Numbered from the stretch's first letter, positions 14,101 through 25,627 are shown. The stretch: DNA of 64,000 nucleotides from Nepenthes gracilis (GCA_033239525.1 BSYO01000025.1:14108001-14172000); one strand, 5' to 3'. The notes: generated by a model not told the origin, from the letters alone. Translations and numbers: made by a program.

Positions 14101-17100
14101 TTCTTTTCTGTGGCACTCCTTGTGTTGAAAAATGGCTTTCAAATTGCCCTAAAAATTTGGATAGGGCATTTTATATCAGCTTTGGCATTCGGACACCAAA
14201 AGAAAATTCTGCGGTGCACATGCACCCGTCTTGAGCTCATTAAGAGCAAACATCACTGATTTCCACCCACGTGTGCCCATCTTGTGCGCATTAGTCGCTA
14301 AAATTTTTTCCATGTTGGCACATGTGCTGTCTAAAAAAAGCCCTCACTGGAGTGAATTCTCACACATATATCGAGCAAACCAATAGACGATATGTAAATG
14401 GGTGTGAGATTCATAAAGGAGTGACCAAAACCCAACAATAGATACAATAACTGTTCATAAGCATCCATGATATCCAAGATTCTCTATTCATGATGGTACA
14501 GTGGATTCATTTTTTACACTTGACCACAGTAAAGAAGATAATAAATTTTTAATGGCCAAATCAACAGAAAATTTCATCACCTGCATTCCTTTTCAGTGTT
14601 TGTTATGCTGAAATTATCTGATAAAGAGCTGTGTGAATGGTGGTGAAGGAAGAGAATATGGAAATATTCTCTATGAAACTGTTTACATTTTTCTACATCA
14701 AATATTATGTTGATTATGCTTTCTTCTCTATGAAATTGTCGTGGATCTAATGTCAATATGGTTTTTTATTTTATCACATATGATCTAGCTTGCAGACTCT
14801 GGGGTACTTACCATAAACAAAGAGGTACGCCAAAAGGAGGATCTTATTTCTATGCCCTTTTCGGAAAGTTGGCACGAGCTGACCTCAAAGCTTCAGTGTG
14901 AAACTTTGTGTGTTAAGCCTGCTAGAGATGGATGCTCTAGTGGGGTTGCAAGGTTATGGTATGTTTCTGAATATCCTATTTATCCATGGATGAAAATATT
15001 GTAAGAACATTATGTGCTTTCAACTTTAACGGATCGTCGAAATCATCACGTTATTTTACAATTTCATAATACAAAAACAATCATTCATAAAAATATCTGA
15101 GTCCATACTTAAGATTCTTTTCTTGGAGAACTTAGGATTGGTTTTTCTTCCTTCACAATTATCTCTCTTCCCTCATGAGAGTTGATTGAATTCACGTGTG
15201 TAATTCATTGGTATACAGGTTTCTGGAGGGTTTCTTAAATTCAGGAATAATAATAAGTTAATAAATTTTCTTAAATTCAAATCTGAAAACCACCGATCAT
15301 ATTCTAAAGACCCCTATTCATAATCTTCAATTACCAATGGACAATTCTGTCATTTATAGGGTAAGAAGATGACCGATTTTCTAATTACAAAAGTGTCATT
15401 CTTTTCTTCAAAGATTGGATCTATTAAAAAAAATAATTTTTCTAATAAAACATAATAAACTCGTACAAGTCATAACCTTTAATTATTTTAATAAATTATT
15501 AAATATATGTAACTCTCACATCATATGGGATAATTCTAGCAAATATTGGTATCAGTATTTGTATCATTCGCAATCATATCAGTATAAGACAATACATATC
15601 TGTATCAAATATATTACAAGAAAAAAGTTTCTAAAAATCATAAATTGACGAGCAAATATCAGCTGATATATCGGGTATATCAGTCGATACAGTAATGTAT
15701 CACAATTTTGTTGTAATATCAGGAAATATCAATATCAAAGAGCCCTGATAGTGATTTTCATTCTGAGTATTTATCTCTTGATCCCTTTGCTAATGAATGG
15801 GAGAAATGTCTCTAAACAGTAATCTGTAAAAGGTCTTGTGAATTATGATTAACTAGGACCATCACTTGTGCTTTGCTAATCATGCAGCTCTATGGAGGAC
15901 TTGGGAATTTATGTGAAGGCGCTGGAGGACTGCCTTTCACTAATTCATCCTAACAGCTTTTTGAAGGTATATATTGACTTTGAGATTGAAGCATGGATGA
16001 AAATATTGGTTACAGTATCGGTATTTGTCGCAATTATATCAGTATTGAGCAAAATGTATCAGTATTAAATATATCGAATAGAAAAAAATTTCTGAGAATC
16101 GTATGCTGGTTTGGCCATATTGGTTGATATTTTCGGCTTACTATCAGCTTTTTCTAGGGATAAGTTTGTTAATCTTTGTCTCATGTAATTAACACATCAA
16201 AATCTTACATACTCATTATATTGATGTAAATATTGGTTGATATGTATTGGCATTGGGGCTTTTGGACACCAATATTTTCGTTAATGCGATATCACAATAT
16301 GTTTTCGTATCGACAATATATCAGCTGATATTCAAAACATTAGCCGATATAGTCGATATTTGACTGATATATCGGCTAATAAAATTTTAACAATTTATAA
16401 TTTTTAAAATTTTTTTCCAAATATTTCCGTTACTGAAATGCATTGTCTAATATGTTTGATATCTATGTGGCCGCACCCAAAACAAATAGTGATATTTTCA
16501 TCCATGGTACTCAACAAGAATGTTGCTACAATATTCCGAGAACAAAAGATTGTGCATAAGGTTGTTTCCTTGTTTCCTTATTTAGGTATGGTATTGAACA
16601 AGGGCTGGGGACACATCATGTACATGGTTTCAGTTCACTTTGCAAAAACACACTTGAAAAAAGATGTTGAGTTCTATGGCTTAGTAGCTATTAATTTCTA
16701 ATAATGTATTTTCTCATGGTGAGCATGTCTATCTTTGGAATAGCTGTTGATAGCAGTGTGAATGGAGGTGTTGATTGTGGATAGCCCCCTTTTTCCCTTG
16801 CATTTGTGACATAGCCATAGCAACATCACTGGCATTTTCAAATTGAACAAAGTCAAAATCTTTGTTGACTCCTGTTCATATTCAAGATATCAGTGTAGGA
16901 TGCCTTTTGTTGCTCATTTAATAACATAGTTTTTGAATTTGTGTAAGTGGTATCAATGCAATATGTTAGTGTCTCTTTTCATTATGGGGAACATGCAAGA
17001 TTTAGAAACTCCTATTTCTGTATTTGATGGATTGAATGTAATAAATCACCTTTAATGCCTTCAGGCACATGGAACAATTGAGATGCCAAATCCTCCTCCC

Positions 17101-20100
17101 GAGATTTTGATATTTGAACCATTTATTGAGACTGATGAGATTAAGGTTTTATCCAACGTACATCAGCTCACGTGGGAAGGGCGAAGTAGATGGGTTGAAG
17201 TAACCGTTGGTGTAATCGGAAAACGCGGATCAATGCATTCATTGAGTCCTAGTATCACTGTCAAGGAAACTGGTGATATTTTATCTCTTGAAGAGAAATT
17301 CCAAGGTATGCCTTTCGTCATCGATGCATTCACAAATATATTAGTTACTATTCTTGATTTATTTTGTTGCTTTTTCTTTCAAATATTTTTTGCTTAGAGA
17401 GCAAAATTATGAATACTTACCAAATTCCGTATGCATGCTATGTGCATATCATATTGTGATTCTGTTGATTACCTTTTAGGAAAAATAATACGTTTTATAC
17501 TTGTGTTGCATAGTACATTTAAATGCATTATGCCTTTTTATACATTTTGATGATTTCCATGTGATTCGAGATATCTGTTGGCTGTTTAATAGTGCTGAAA
17601 TTAAGAATTAAGTTTAGAGGATGGTTGGTATACCCATAGTCTTATATCGTGGTGTCGCAGGCGTATCATTAACAAACATTAGAGTTGTCACAGAGCTGTT
17701 GCCCTATAGTAATTGTCGCGATGCACTCTGTTTCCCAGATTTAAACTATGGTCATATCGAGTGTATAATGTGGATCACATAGAGTTCTAATACCTGTACT
17801 CCCAGTAGACAGCATATTGTGTCGGAAACATGATGTGGCCATTGCCTCATCAACCAACGGAAAAAAAAAAAAGTTGGCAAAAATAAATATTTTTATTTTT
17901 TCTCCCACACATCTTCAGTAGATTTGGACTATGTGAGTATTATTTTAGATTGCAAATAAGGCACAGGAAGTATGATTCTATTAAGGACTGTAAGATGGGT
18001 GAGTTGGGTGTAATTCTAAAGGATAAGATGAGAAATAAATACATCCAAAGTAAGCAGTAGGTTGAAGCCTAGTGGAAACAATCTTGTGTAATAATGTTGG
18101 AGCCTGGTAAATTGTTTTGCCCTTCTCTACAAAATGCAATACCAGTAAAAGATAAGGTGAGAAAAGAATTTTTGAGATGGTTTCGGAACTTAAAACCCAG
18201 GCTCGAGAATAATTTCGATTGATGCCACAGACAAAGGACAAGTGGGTGGAAGGCCTAGAAAAATTTTGAGCGCTGCGCTCAAAGAGGATTTAACTGAAAC
18301 TTCAACTTTTGAAGGTCAGTCTTTTAAGTCTGGAGCAACATAGAACTCATACAGGTTACGTATGTGCGTGTAGTTGATGCTAATAATTTTGCTTCTAATA
18401 GAAAAATATTTTGTGACAGGTGGAACTGGCATCAATTTGACTCCACCTCCAGCATCAGTCATTAGGTTTGTTGTTGAAACTTTCTTTTGTGGCTGCATCT
18501 TCCACTAAATCGGCCAATATGTATCGGTATTTTGGGACAAGATACTAATATTTTCTGATATCGAAATAATATCACAACATGCTGCCATTTTAACGATATA
18601 TTAGCTGATATAATTTTATCAATTTACGATTTTTAGAAATTTTTTTTTATAACCTATACTAATATGTCCAATACTAATATGGTTACGATCAATATTAATA
18701 TAAATATTTTCAACTTTGCATGTTCCATTACTATGCCTTTGCAATAATGATTCTCTAGACACTAGCCAGCATGAGGATTCTTCTTCCTTTCTATATGGAG
18801 AATATTAACTACAAAAATGTGAGCAGTGTTTGAAGGAACCCTTGGGATACTTTCAGATGATGTGACACTAATCCATCCATCTATTTTTTGCATGTCCATC
18901 ACTGTAGATCATGAAAGAAAATATCAACGAATGTACAATATGAGGTCCCAAATAGTGCAGCGAAATTATGATATATTGTTATATCTTTGATGGATCGGTT
19001 GATACACCCACAAGTACGCCCAATTTTTGTCCCCCAAGTTCCGATTTTCCAAAACAAAGCATTTGATAGGTCCGGTAGCGATATGTATTTCTCATGGATG
19101 AAAATATTAATATCTATATCGGTGTCCACCGCAGTCATATCGATATCTGACATATTAAACAATACGTATCGATATTTTTTGAAAATTGTAAGCTGACAGC
19201 ATCATATAAGCCAATATATCGATATATCAGTTAATACGAAAATATATCGTAATATTGTCATAGTATTGAAAAATATCGAAATCTGGGAGCCTTGAAACTG
19301 TTACATATCGGCGATATTTCCATCCATGGTATCACTCAATACAGCTCTACCAATATCGATAATATCAATATTTTCATTCATATTAGTGTTTTACTTGCAT
19401 TGGATAGCAATGTATATCACCCGATGTGGTTACTACCAATATCGATATTTTCATTCATATGCCCAGCAACCTACCATATATCCCCTCCATTATAATTGCC
19501 TTGTACTTTCGCTGACATCACTCGGCACTGAATCTCGAGTTTTTACTCTGATATTCAGGTCGCCGAAGTTTTAGAGTTTGCACTCTGTGTTATTGAAATC
19601 AAAGATCTTTTCAAGAGAAGATTTTTCTAATCAGATATCTCTGTTGCTTATTTGATTCATTTTAAATGAGGCCATCAATTTGCTTTTTAATTAGCCTTTT
19701 TGTTAGATAGTTGTAATGATTTTTCTCCTCTCTGTTGAGTCAGTGACAAGGCCTTGAAGAGATGCAAACAACTCATCGAACTTATAGCAAACACTCTTGG
19801 AATTGGAAGGATTTTCACGTATTGATGCCTTTGTTAACGTTGATAGTGGAGAGGTATGTTAAGTCTTTTCTTGTTTCTGATGTTCAGTTTTTAGCAATCA
19901 ACTTTGAGTTCACTAAATTTTTTTCATTGGAAGTAGAAAAACATTTGTTTTTACATATCGGTATTAATATCGTTCAGTATCTACTGTGTCGGGAGATATG
20001 AATCGGTATTGGATGTAGATGACACGGAAAAAAAAATTAAAAATTCTTGTGACCCAATAAAAAAATAAATTATATACTAAAACTTATCTATTTTAAGAGT

Positions 20101-22403
20101 TTTAGTTATTTTTGTCAAAATTAATTTTTATAGCATTTTGGGTTATAGTAAAGTAACTCCAAACATTTGAGTAATATGTCAGTATGTTTTTTATCTTTAT
20201 AAGATTTGTAGATTTAGACTTTTTGAAAAAATTGAGTTTGTAGATTCAAGTGTCTAAGAACAAAGTATCAAATTTGAGCTATATGCTAAAATTTTATTTT
20301 TAATCATCTATTTATTTATTTCAAAAGTTTTAGTTTATTTTATCATAATTAAACTTGATGAAAACATTTGATCGATGCATTGTAGGTTTTATACCCTTAT
20401 CAAACATGTAAAAATCAAAAATGAATTATATGTTAAAATTTAATCTTTAATCATTTATTTATCTTTGTCAAGAGTTTTAAACAATTTCATCAAAATTAAT
20501 CTTGATATTAGTCTAAGTAATTGAAAAGTATTTTAAAACATTTGATCTATATATTGTGTATTTTATATTTTTATAAAATATGTAGATTTAAAATTTTTAA
20601 AAGATTTAGATATATTTAAAATCTGTAAATATAAGCTTCCAAAATCGAAGCAATGCAAAAAGAAAGTTTGGCCGATGTGTATTTGCCGACATATCGCTTC
20701 TGGATATTTTCTTGATATTACTCATGGATACATTATCACTTCCACTGTACCATCTTGAATGTTTCAGCTGTAAATGGCAGAAACTATAGTAAATGGCATG
20801 ATGGAAATGTTACTTCACCCGTAAATTTGCAATTGAAAGAGCCCAAATTCACACATTATCTGCTTTTTTTCTTCACTTTGTTTTTGGGAAATTCAAATCT
20901 GCACATTGTAAATATACCTAAATATTATAAAAGGTCTAAATCCATGTATTTTCAGAGAGATACGGTATGCATAGATAAAGAATTTTATGGTACTTTTCAT
21001 TGACTTAGAATAACATCAAAATTATTATTTTTTTAATAAAAAATTGACTAAAGTTTCTCAGATAGATAAACAAATCATTAAAGATTTTTAAACTTTATTA
21101 TATAAATAAGTTTTTATATGGTCATAAGAAAAAAATTTTGTCCATGGCTTTTGACAGTGATATGTATTATCTAATACAACCAATATTATCACCGATATTT
21201 TTGTCCATGTTGAGGCTGCTATTGCATTGTTAGTTCAATTCTCTCTCGTCCCATCGCATCAAATGAAATTGTAGGAAAACTTTAATATAAGTTCTTATGA
21301 AACTATATGATTATATTATCGTTCTTCAGCCGTGGGATGAAATTATATGAAAAAATCCAACGGGTAAACTCTATCCTGAATTTGATATTTGCAGGTGCTT
21401 GTTATAGAAGTTAACACCGTGCCTGGAATGACTCCATCCACTGTATTAATTCATCAGGTAACGTATGGCTGAAGAACCCTACTTTGCATTATTCTATTGG
21501 ACCCCATTTTTATCGCAAGGAACCCAAGGAAAGCTTGTTCGGTTTTATAACAACAAAGTTATATGAATTTGCTTTCGTTTTCGCTCAATTCAATTCATGA
21601 TAGTGCAAGAATAGAATCAATTTTAAATAATTTTTTATGACTTTATCCTAAGTTTTTGGAGGTCTATATCTTTATTTATTCCATCCGACTATAGCTAGCT
21701 CATATTTTCTTTTCAGTATTTCATTTAGCATGTATTTTTAAGTATTTGAACTATTTTATACATATTTTTTTCTTATTTATCTTTTATAGCTATAATTTTT
21801 AACCATGTATTGATATCATAATTTCTTAGTTGGATAATCTCTATTAAAATGTTATGCAATCTCTATCCACCGTTACTTTCAAATTGACCTCAACCCATAG
21901 AATAATAAGAGAGCTTAGTGTTGGAAACGATAATAACAGAACCCATTTCATTTGGGGACAAAAATAACCATTTATCATGACCCTTTTTCTCCCATATGCC
22001 AACCATAAACAGATATCGGAACTTGAATGGTCGTCTTTCTTGGACATTGAAATGGTGGTTGATGCCCGACTAAACTCGGGTTGAGTGGGGTTGTGTCTCT
22101 TTTTAAAAACAGAGCTTATTCATCTCTTAATTTTATCAGTCTATTTAAAAATAAACTGTTATGATTTTACTGTTGTTTTCAAAATCAAAAATTTATTAAA
22201 ATAAGTTATTTTAAATAATTGAATCATCACATTTTATTAAAAGAAAGAAAAGAAAAGAGGTGGAGCATGCTCGAATTCTGATTAACTCGGTCGATAACGG
22301 TTTGTGCGGATGGCATTGGCAGGCACTAGCAGAGCACCCTCCCATGTATCCTCGGCAGTTCTTCCGTACATTACTGGATTTGGCATCATGCAGGTCTGTA
22401 TAG
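1555..22403 (+). CDS. D-alanine--D-alanine ligase-like protein, tandem ATP-grasp (3' part; frameshift in exon 16)
   Basis: Family role: ATP-dependent joining of two D-alanines; plant homologues with two fused ligase modules are known and are thought to act in plastids. Exons with GT/AG borders: 1555-1632, 1722-1814, 2218-2337, 4263-4349, 4747-4953, 5065-5112, 5252-5506, 8239-8339, 9347-9591, 12097-12165, 12320-12384, 14789-14958, 15888-15966, 17065-17305, 18420-18465, 19744-19853, 21395-21457, 22323-22403 (stop TAG 22401-22403). Every phase joins cleanly except inside exon 16, which has one extra base. Motifs seen: VKPARAGSSIG (first module); IFGGDTSERQVSL, VHGGIGEDG, VKPARDGCSSG, FSRIDAF and EVNTVPGMT (second module). 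The introns are long and full of repeats. The frameshift means that either this copy is a recent pseudogene or the assembly has a one-base error. The intact remaining exons favour a recent event or an error. Confidence 0.9.
2920..3400 (-). repeat. probable LTR fragment with purine-rich strand, in intron
   Basis: Bases 3015-3122 are almost pure purine (GA-rich). Read on the minus strand, the block looks like the leader side of a plant LTR: an AT-rich part, then a CT-rich stretch with many TCTC motifs. No terminal TG/CA pair with a target duplication could be fixed, so borders and class are tentative. Confidence 0.35.
5252..22403 (+). CDS. second ligase module, linker to C terminus
   Basis: Exon 5252-5506 encodes a linker and then the N-terminal Ddl motif FGGDTSERQVSL. 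The following exons give the long plant insert (DVSSRSVWSLPYS), then VHGGIGEDGTLQSLLEAEGV, the first Ddl signature, split by an intron after the Ala codon (9591/12097). Next come the central ATP-grasp segments (MDKVATSLALKH; VKPARDGCSSGVARL) and exon 17065-17305 with ILIFEPFIETDE. Last is the catalytic C-terminal signature FSRIDAF plus EVNTVPGMTPSTVLIHQ. The final exon encodes ALAEHPPMYPRQFF and ends shortly after. All catalytic residues expected of a working ligase are present, but they are in frame only if the extra base near 19801 is discounted. Confidence 0.85.
6108..6391. repeat. MITE-like ATATCG-rich element, copy M1
   Basis: About 285 bases. It starts with ATGGATGAAAATATTGGTAT and ends with GATATTTGCATCTATGG, which is nearly the reverse complement of the start. 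The interior is full of ATATCG and GATATATC. It lies in the intron 5507-8238. It has no coding capacity, so it is probably a non-autonomous DNA element. Confidence 0.6.
6945..6962. repeat. (GA)n microsatellite
   Basis: Eight or more GA units inside the intron. Confidence 0.8.
7630..7690 (+). repeat. SINE tail-like fragment
   Basis: A stretch with GACCCCATG, then GAGGTGGGAGTCTCATGCACT, resembles the 3' body of Au-type SINEs (compare 10386-10640). A weaker match with ACCCTTACCCCGATGTAC is near 7420. Fragmentary. Confidence 0.35.
10386..10640 (+). mobile_element. Au-type tRNA-derived SINE with duplicated 3' body
   Basis: Starts GGGTGAGCCTTGGTATAATA with an A-box-like segment. About 40 bases on is AGAGGTCACGTGCTTAAAAT, a worn B box, then GCCTCTTTGCAAGGCAGG and the CGTACATCTAAACCCC body seen in Au SINEs. 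The 3' body (GTACAYCTAA to CTTTAG) occurs twice, at about 10487-10565 and 10567-10647, so the tail is duplicated or two insertions overlap. It lies in intron 9592-12096. Calling it Au is from memory of that family. Confidence 0.6.
10742..11028. repeat. MITE-like ATATCG-rich element, copy M2
   Basis: Same layout as M1: AAAATATTGGTATATGTATT near the start and GGCTGATATTTGTG at the end. It lies directly downstream of the SINE. Confidence 0.55.
11127..11520 (+). repeat. probable LTR (solo or truncated) with TATA box
   Basis: Starts TGTTGGAGTCC. A TATA box (CCTATAAATGCATG, about 11290) is followed by a CT-rich leader (11370-11430), the usual order of U3-R-U5. The 3' border and a target duplication could not be fixed. 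It lies in intron 9592-12096. Confidence 0.45.
12430..12712. repeat. MITE-like ATATCG-rich element, copy M3
   Basis: Starts CATGGATAAAAACATCAGCA and ends near GGCTAATATATGAATCAATG. The inner ATATCG-rich part matches M1 and M2. It lies in intron 12385-14788. The rest of that intron (12713-14788) shows nothing I can name. Confidence 0.5.
14983..15765. repeat. MITE-like element, copy M4, apparently split by a ~540-base insert
   Basis: The terminus CCATGGATGAAAATATT stands at 14984-15000. The body resumes at about 15541 with AAATATTGGTATCAG and runs to about 15765. Bases 15001-15540 look unlike the element, and AAATATT is repeated at both edges. No inverted ends or coding sequence were seen in the insert. 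Confidence 0.4.
15990..16150. repeat. MITE-like element, copy M5 (partial)
   Basis: Starts CATGGATGAAAATATTGGTT 24 bases after the exon ending at 15966. Its right part is lost or replaced. Confidence 0.5.
16218..16507 (-). repeat. MITE-like element, copy M6, inverted
   Basis: Reverse orientation: it ends in GATATTTTCATCCATGG and has the AT-rich TTTTTAAAATTTTTT segment and ATATCGGC runs of the family. Confidence 0.55.
17985..18330 (+). pseudogene. LINE reverse transcriptase tail fragment
   Basis: Broken reading in + frames resembles the C-terminal tail common in plant LINE proteins: a KDKMRNKYIQSK-like start, then VKDKVRKEFLRWF, then GGRPRKI followed by LKEDLTE. Stops and shifts interrupt it. 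It lies in the intron just before exon 18420-18465. Class assignment rests on this motif order only. Confidence 0.45.
18508..18720 (-). repeat. MITE-like element, copy M7, inverted (partial)
   Basis: CGGCCAATATGTATCGGTAT at the left and AATATTTTCAACTTTGCATG at the right match the family in reverse. It starts about 40 bases after exon 18420-18465. Confidence 0.5.
19092..19329. repeat. MITE-like element, copy M8
   Basis: Clear inverted ends: CATGGATGAAAATATTAATA at the left, GCGATATTTCCATCCATGG at the right. A further broken piece (19340-19465) follows directly. Confidence 0.6.
19798..19825 (+). other. one-base frameshift and premature stop in exon 16
   Basis: Exon 16 (19744-19853) reads DKALKRCKQLIELIANTLG in the frame inherited from exon 15, then runs into TGA at 19823-19825. 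The conserved continuation (LEGFSRIDAFVNVDSGE) is in the +1 frame and joins exon 17 in the right phase. The exon is 110 bases long where 109 would fit. The extra base lies in the GGAATT at about 19799-19804. Confidence 0.85.
19945..20740. repeat. MITE-like remnants enclosing AT-rich imperfect tandem repeats
   Basis: Family sequence at 19955-20010 (ATATCGGTATTAATATCG) and 20665-20735 (GCCGACATATCGCTTC) flanks a very AT-rich block (20050-20600). The block contains about three diverged units, each with ATAxTAAAATTT, CTATTTA and AGTTTTA followed by ACATTTGA, spaced roughly 140-215 bases. Confidence 0.4.
21139..21215. repeat. MITE-like element, copy M9 (deleted)
   Basis: Only the two ends remain: TGTCCATGGC at the left and ACCGATATTTTTGTCCATG at the right. 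Confidence 0.4.
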
Positions 22404-23690
22404 TCATTGTGTTCTAAGATTACATATTGGATTTATGTTGGATTTGGTGTTGTTTTAATGTGTAGAACTGAGCAAATTTATGAAAATTTGAGTCAGTTTA
22501 AAAATATGTTGTGTTGGATTAGTAAATAAAGAACCCATAATTGTGAAGAGTTACAGATATCTTTTATATTTTATCTAAGTAATATTTTATAATTCCCATC
22601 TAAAACTTAGGAAAAAATACTAATAAGAGTTGAGAAAATCTTTAATAAATCTTGTACAGGTCTAAACTATCTCTAGATAAGACAGGGTATGCTCAAAGCA
22701 GCTAATATCTCAGGTGGAGTTAATAGCTGCACCTTAAAACTCAAGGCATTTAAATCTTAGTATTACTTTGCTTTTCTTTCTTGAGTCTCTTGTATATCTT
22801 CGGTTACAAGAAATAATAGTTTAATATTATAGTAATCTGAGTTTACATGATGATATGTTATTTGCTATGGGTCGTAGGTATGAGTCTGTATTCACATGGT
22901 TTTATTCTCTTAGGTTTGTAGCGTGGGAGTTGATGTTAGGAATCAAGCATCGTGTGGGGAATGAGAAAGGGTGTTCCTTATAATAAGATTTAGATATTTA
23001 CATGTTAATAGGTTTAGTCTAGGGAGTAAAATTGTATGGGTGCAAGCCATATCTATGGCTTAAAGTGGACAATATGTTATCATGTGAGCTTAGGTCACCG
23101 TATAATGGTATCAAAGCCGACCCCATTTGAAATTTTATAAATATAAATTGGGTTAATTTTAAACCGTGCCATATGTGATGAAGATGTTGTTTCTTAAGTG
23201 GCGTGAAAATGTGGAAACTAGTGTGTGATTTCATATTGCCTAGGAAAGCGGAGGTAAGGTGTCTCACGGTAAAACTTATGCGTTTTCATGGTCCAAGGAG
23301 AATAAAATCATACGGGTGCAGGCCTATTCCTATGAATCAAAACCAATATATTTTCGTATGATTATAAGAAAATCATTATAATTATTCTTTTATTCACAAC
23401 ACGATCAACATCAATTGAGTTGGTAGCCGATAGGCGGCTAAGTAACAATGGATGTCCCTCTTACCAACAAAGCACCTTTAACACCACAGGCTACCTGAAG
23501 TTTCAAATTATATTGTATTCAATATATGTACATTGTGTGCAAACATTTGAATACCAAACATATAGTAAGCCTATAAAACAAAAAGTCTGAATAATCATAA
23601 TAAAAATTTATGAAAATTTTAAAATGCCAAAATATCTCAAAATATGAAAATATAAAACGTGTCAAAATATGAGAATCTAAATTATGTAAA
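22404..23690. other. intergenic; degraded repeat
   Basis: No gene seen. The phrase GGGTGCAAGCC / GGGTGCAGGCC with similar surroundings occurs at about 23037 and 23311, and GGTATCAAAGCCGACC at 23107 resembles a primer-binding site remnant. An old LTR-derived repeat is likely, but its borders are not visible. Confidence 0.35.
22525..22530 (+). terminator. candidate polyadenylation signal of the ligase gene
   Basis: AATAAA lies about 120 bases after the stop at 22403, a usual distance for a plant 3' UTR. No other support. Confidence 0.4.
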
Positions 23691-24631
23691 AACTTAAGAA
23701 TCGAGAATTGATGAGTTTTATACTGACTAATTAAAAGGTTAAATTTTAGTGAATAGGTTATTTATATTTTCAATAATCTTTACACCATTATTTTAGATTC
23801 AAAATTAAGTCATTTATATTACTCTATGGATATAGTAAAATATTTTTTTTTTTCATTCGTAAATAATAGGTACGTTCTTTAAGTGTGTTTAATATATTAA
23901 GATTTGTCTTAATATGAATTGTCAATTCACTTATAATGATTCTTATTTATCAAACATGTAACTTTATAATAAATATATAAATTTTTTCATCGTTTAAAAA
24001 AAATGTAAATTTAAATTATATCATAAAATAAAATAAAGTCTCATCAAAAGCTTGTATGAAAATAATATCTCAAGTCAAATATACAAATATTTTATGATTT
24101 TTTATAATATTTTAATATCAAAATCTACTCCTGCAAAATATTATATATTTAATAAAAATAAATAAAATCTTAATAAATTTAATAAAATATATATACATAT
24201 AATAATATTTAAAAATAAATATAAAAGAATAACATATACATACATTTGAATAAAAATTAAAAATAAAATTAAAAAATTTAAATAATTGATTAAATAATAT
24301 GCTTAAATATATTTACCTTAAATATTAGATTTATCAAATTTAATGTAAAATAATTTTAAATGTTTTTATTCTTATTCTCTCTCTTCTTTCCTTCTCTTCT
24401 CTGTTTTTTTTCTCATGTAAATGATGAAATCAGGTAGAGGAATCTATTTATATCTAGATCGGCACACAAATATTAATTATCCGCGCATCAGGTGCCATTC
24501 TTAACCACATGTACAAACGAGTATTGTATCAGGTGCAAACTATTTTACCAAAACAATGAGCAAGCACCCTAAAAGCATTTCTTATACATTAAAACACTGT
24601 CTTAAATATGCACAGGTCTCCTTCATATGCA
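23690..24631. repeat. block Y, homologous to Y' at 49480-50483
   Basis: Extended similarity to Y' with only scattered differences, for example TAAGTGTGTTTAATATATTA (23880 / 49704), TATCATAAAATA and AATTAAAAAATTTAAATAAT. At the right edge both reach CTTCATATG just before a copia LTR. Very AT-rich, no coding sequence. It is either part of a segmental duplication or an older repeat that carried the copia insertion. Confidence 0.75.
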
Positions 24632-24636
24632 CCGCA
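24632..24636 (+). other. left target-site duplication of copia copy A (CCGCA)
   Basis: CCGCA precedes the LTR start TGTTGAG. The right side has CCTCA (40092-40096), one mismatch. Copy C's left flank has CTTCA and copy B's right flank CCTCA. Confidence 0.65.
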
Positions 24637-25539
24637 TGTTGAGTTATGAGTCATTCTCGTATAAACCAATACTCATTTAATATATTATTTGGTATTTTGA
24701 ATGAGATCACACGGATATCGTAATGATATCATGGATTTTATAAATTAAAAAAAATTTAATTCTCTTTGATTAGAAAAGATTTTGATGAGATTATTTTTTA
24801 ATTTAAAAATGTTATTGATTAAGAAAGATTTTAAGAAATTATTTTTACATTCTAAGATATTATTAATTAAAAAGTTATATTTTCTTCCTAATTAACTTAG
24901 GATAAAAATTCTATATAAAATGGTCTACCTCTTATGTTGAAAACAAGCAATTAAGTATTCAAGTAATTATTTATGAGTTGAATGTAAAAAGAAAGAAAGA
25001 AAAAGAAAAAAGAAAAGAGAAAAATTTTAATATCTGATAGAGTGTCAAATCATATTTTAGTCTCTACCAATATTGTGTATGCTATTCTTAAAATTGTAAA
25101 GAACGTCCTTATCGGTAATATTTCTACTTTCATACTTATTGTTACTTGGCTTATTTGTTATAAGGTATTTAATCCTTATATTTATAAGGCTTGTATAACT
25201 AGAACTTTTATAATTGATTTGTTCGGATATATCATCCAATAAAGAACGTATTTGCCGGTAATATTTTTACTTTTATACCTATTATTATTTTATCTATTTG
25301 TTAAAGGTATTTAATCATTATATTTGTAAGGTTTGTATAATTAGCACTTTTATAGTGAATTTGTTTGGGTATATCGTCCCGTAATTTTTTTGCTTTAATT
25401 TTTATGAGGATTTTTCACATGAAAAATTATTGTACATTATTGTGTTTCTTGTACTCATGAGTTTGGTGGTTGACGGATGACGAAAATTTAGATTTTTATT
25501 CCACTACACCAGGTTGTGTATCTAGGTCGAATCCCAACG
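24637..25539 (+). repeat. 5' LTR of copia copy A (with internal 143-bp duplication)
   Basis: Begins TGTTGAGTTATGAGTCA and ends at CCCAACG (CCCAACA in copy C) two bases before the PBS. It is 903 bp against 761 bp in copies B and C. The difference is a tandem duplication, about 25101-25243 and 25244-25386, each unit starting GAACGT. Confidence 0.8.
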
Positions 25540-25541
25540 AG

Positions 25542-25553
25542 TGGTATTGGAAA
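25542..25553 (+). other. worn tRNA-Met primer-binding site, copy A
   Basis: TGGTATTGGAAA stands where copia elements have TGGTATCAGAGC. The same position reads TGGTATTAAAGA in copy C and TTGTATTAGAGA in copy D. Confidence 0.55.
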
Positions 25554-25627
25554 CATATTATAAAACTTTAATTTGATGGCGTTGATGTTGAGGAGTTTAT
25601 CATTTTGTATTAAACAGTGATGGGTAT

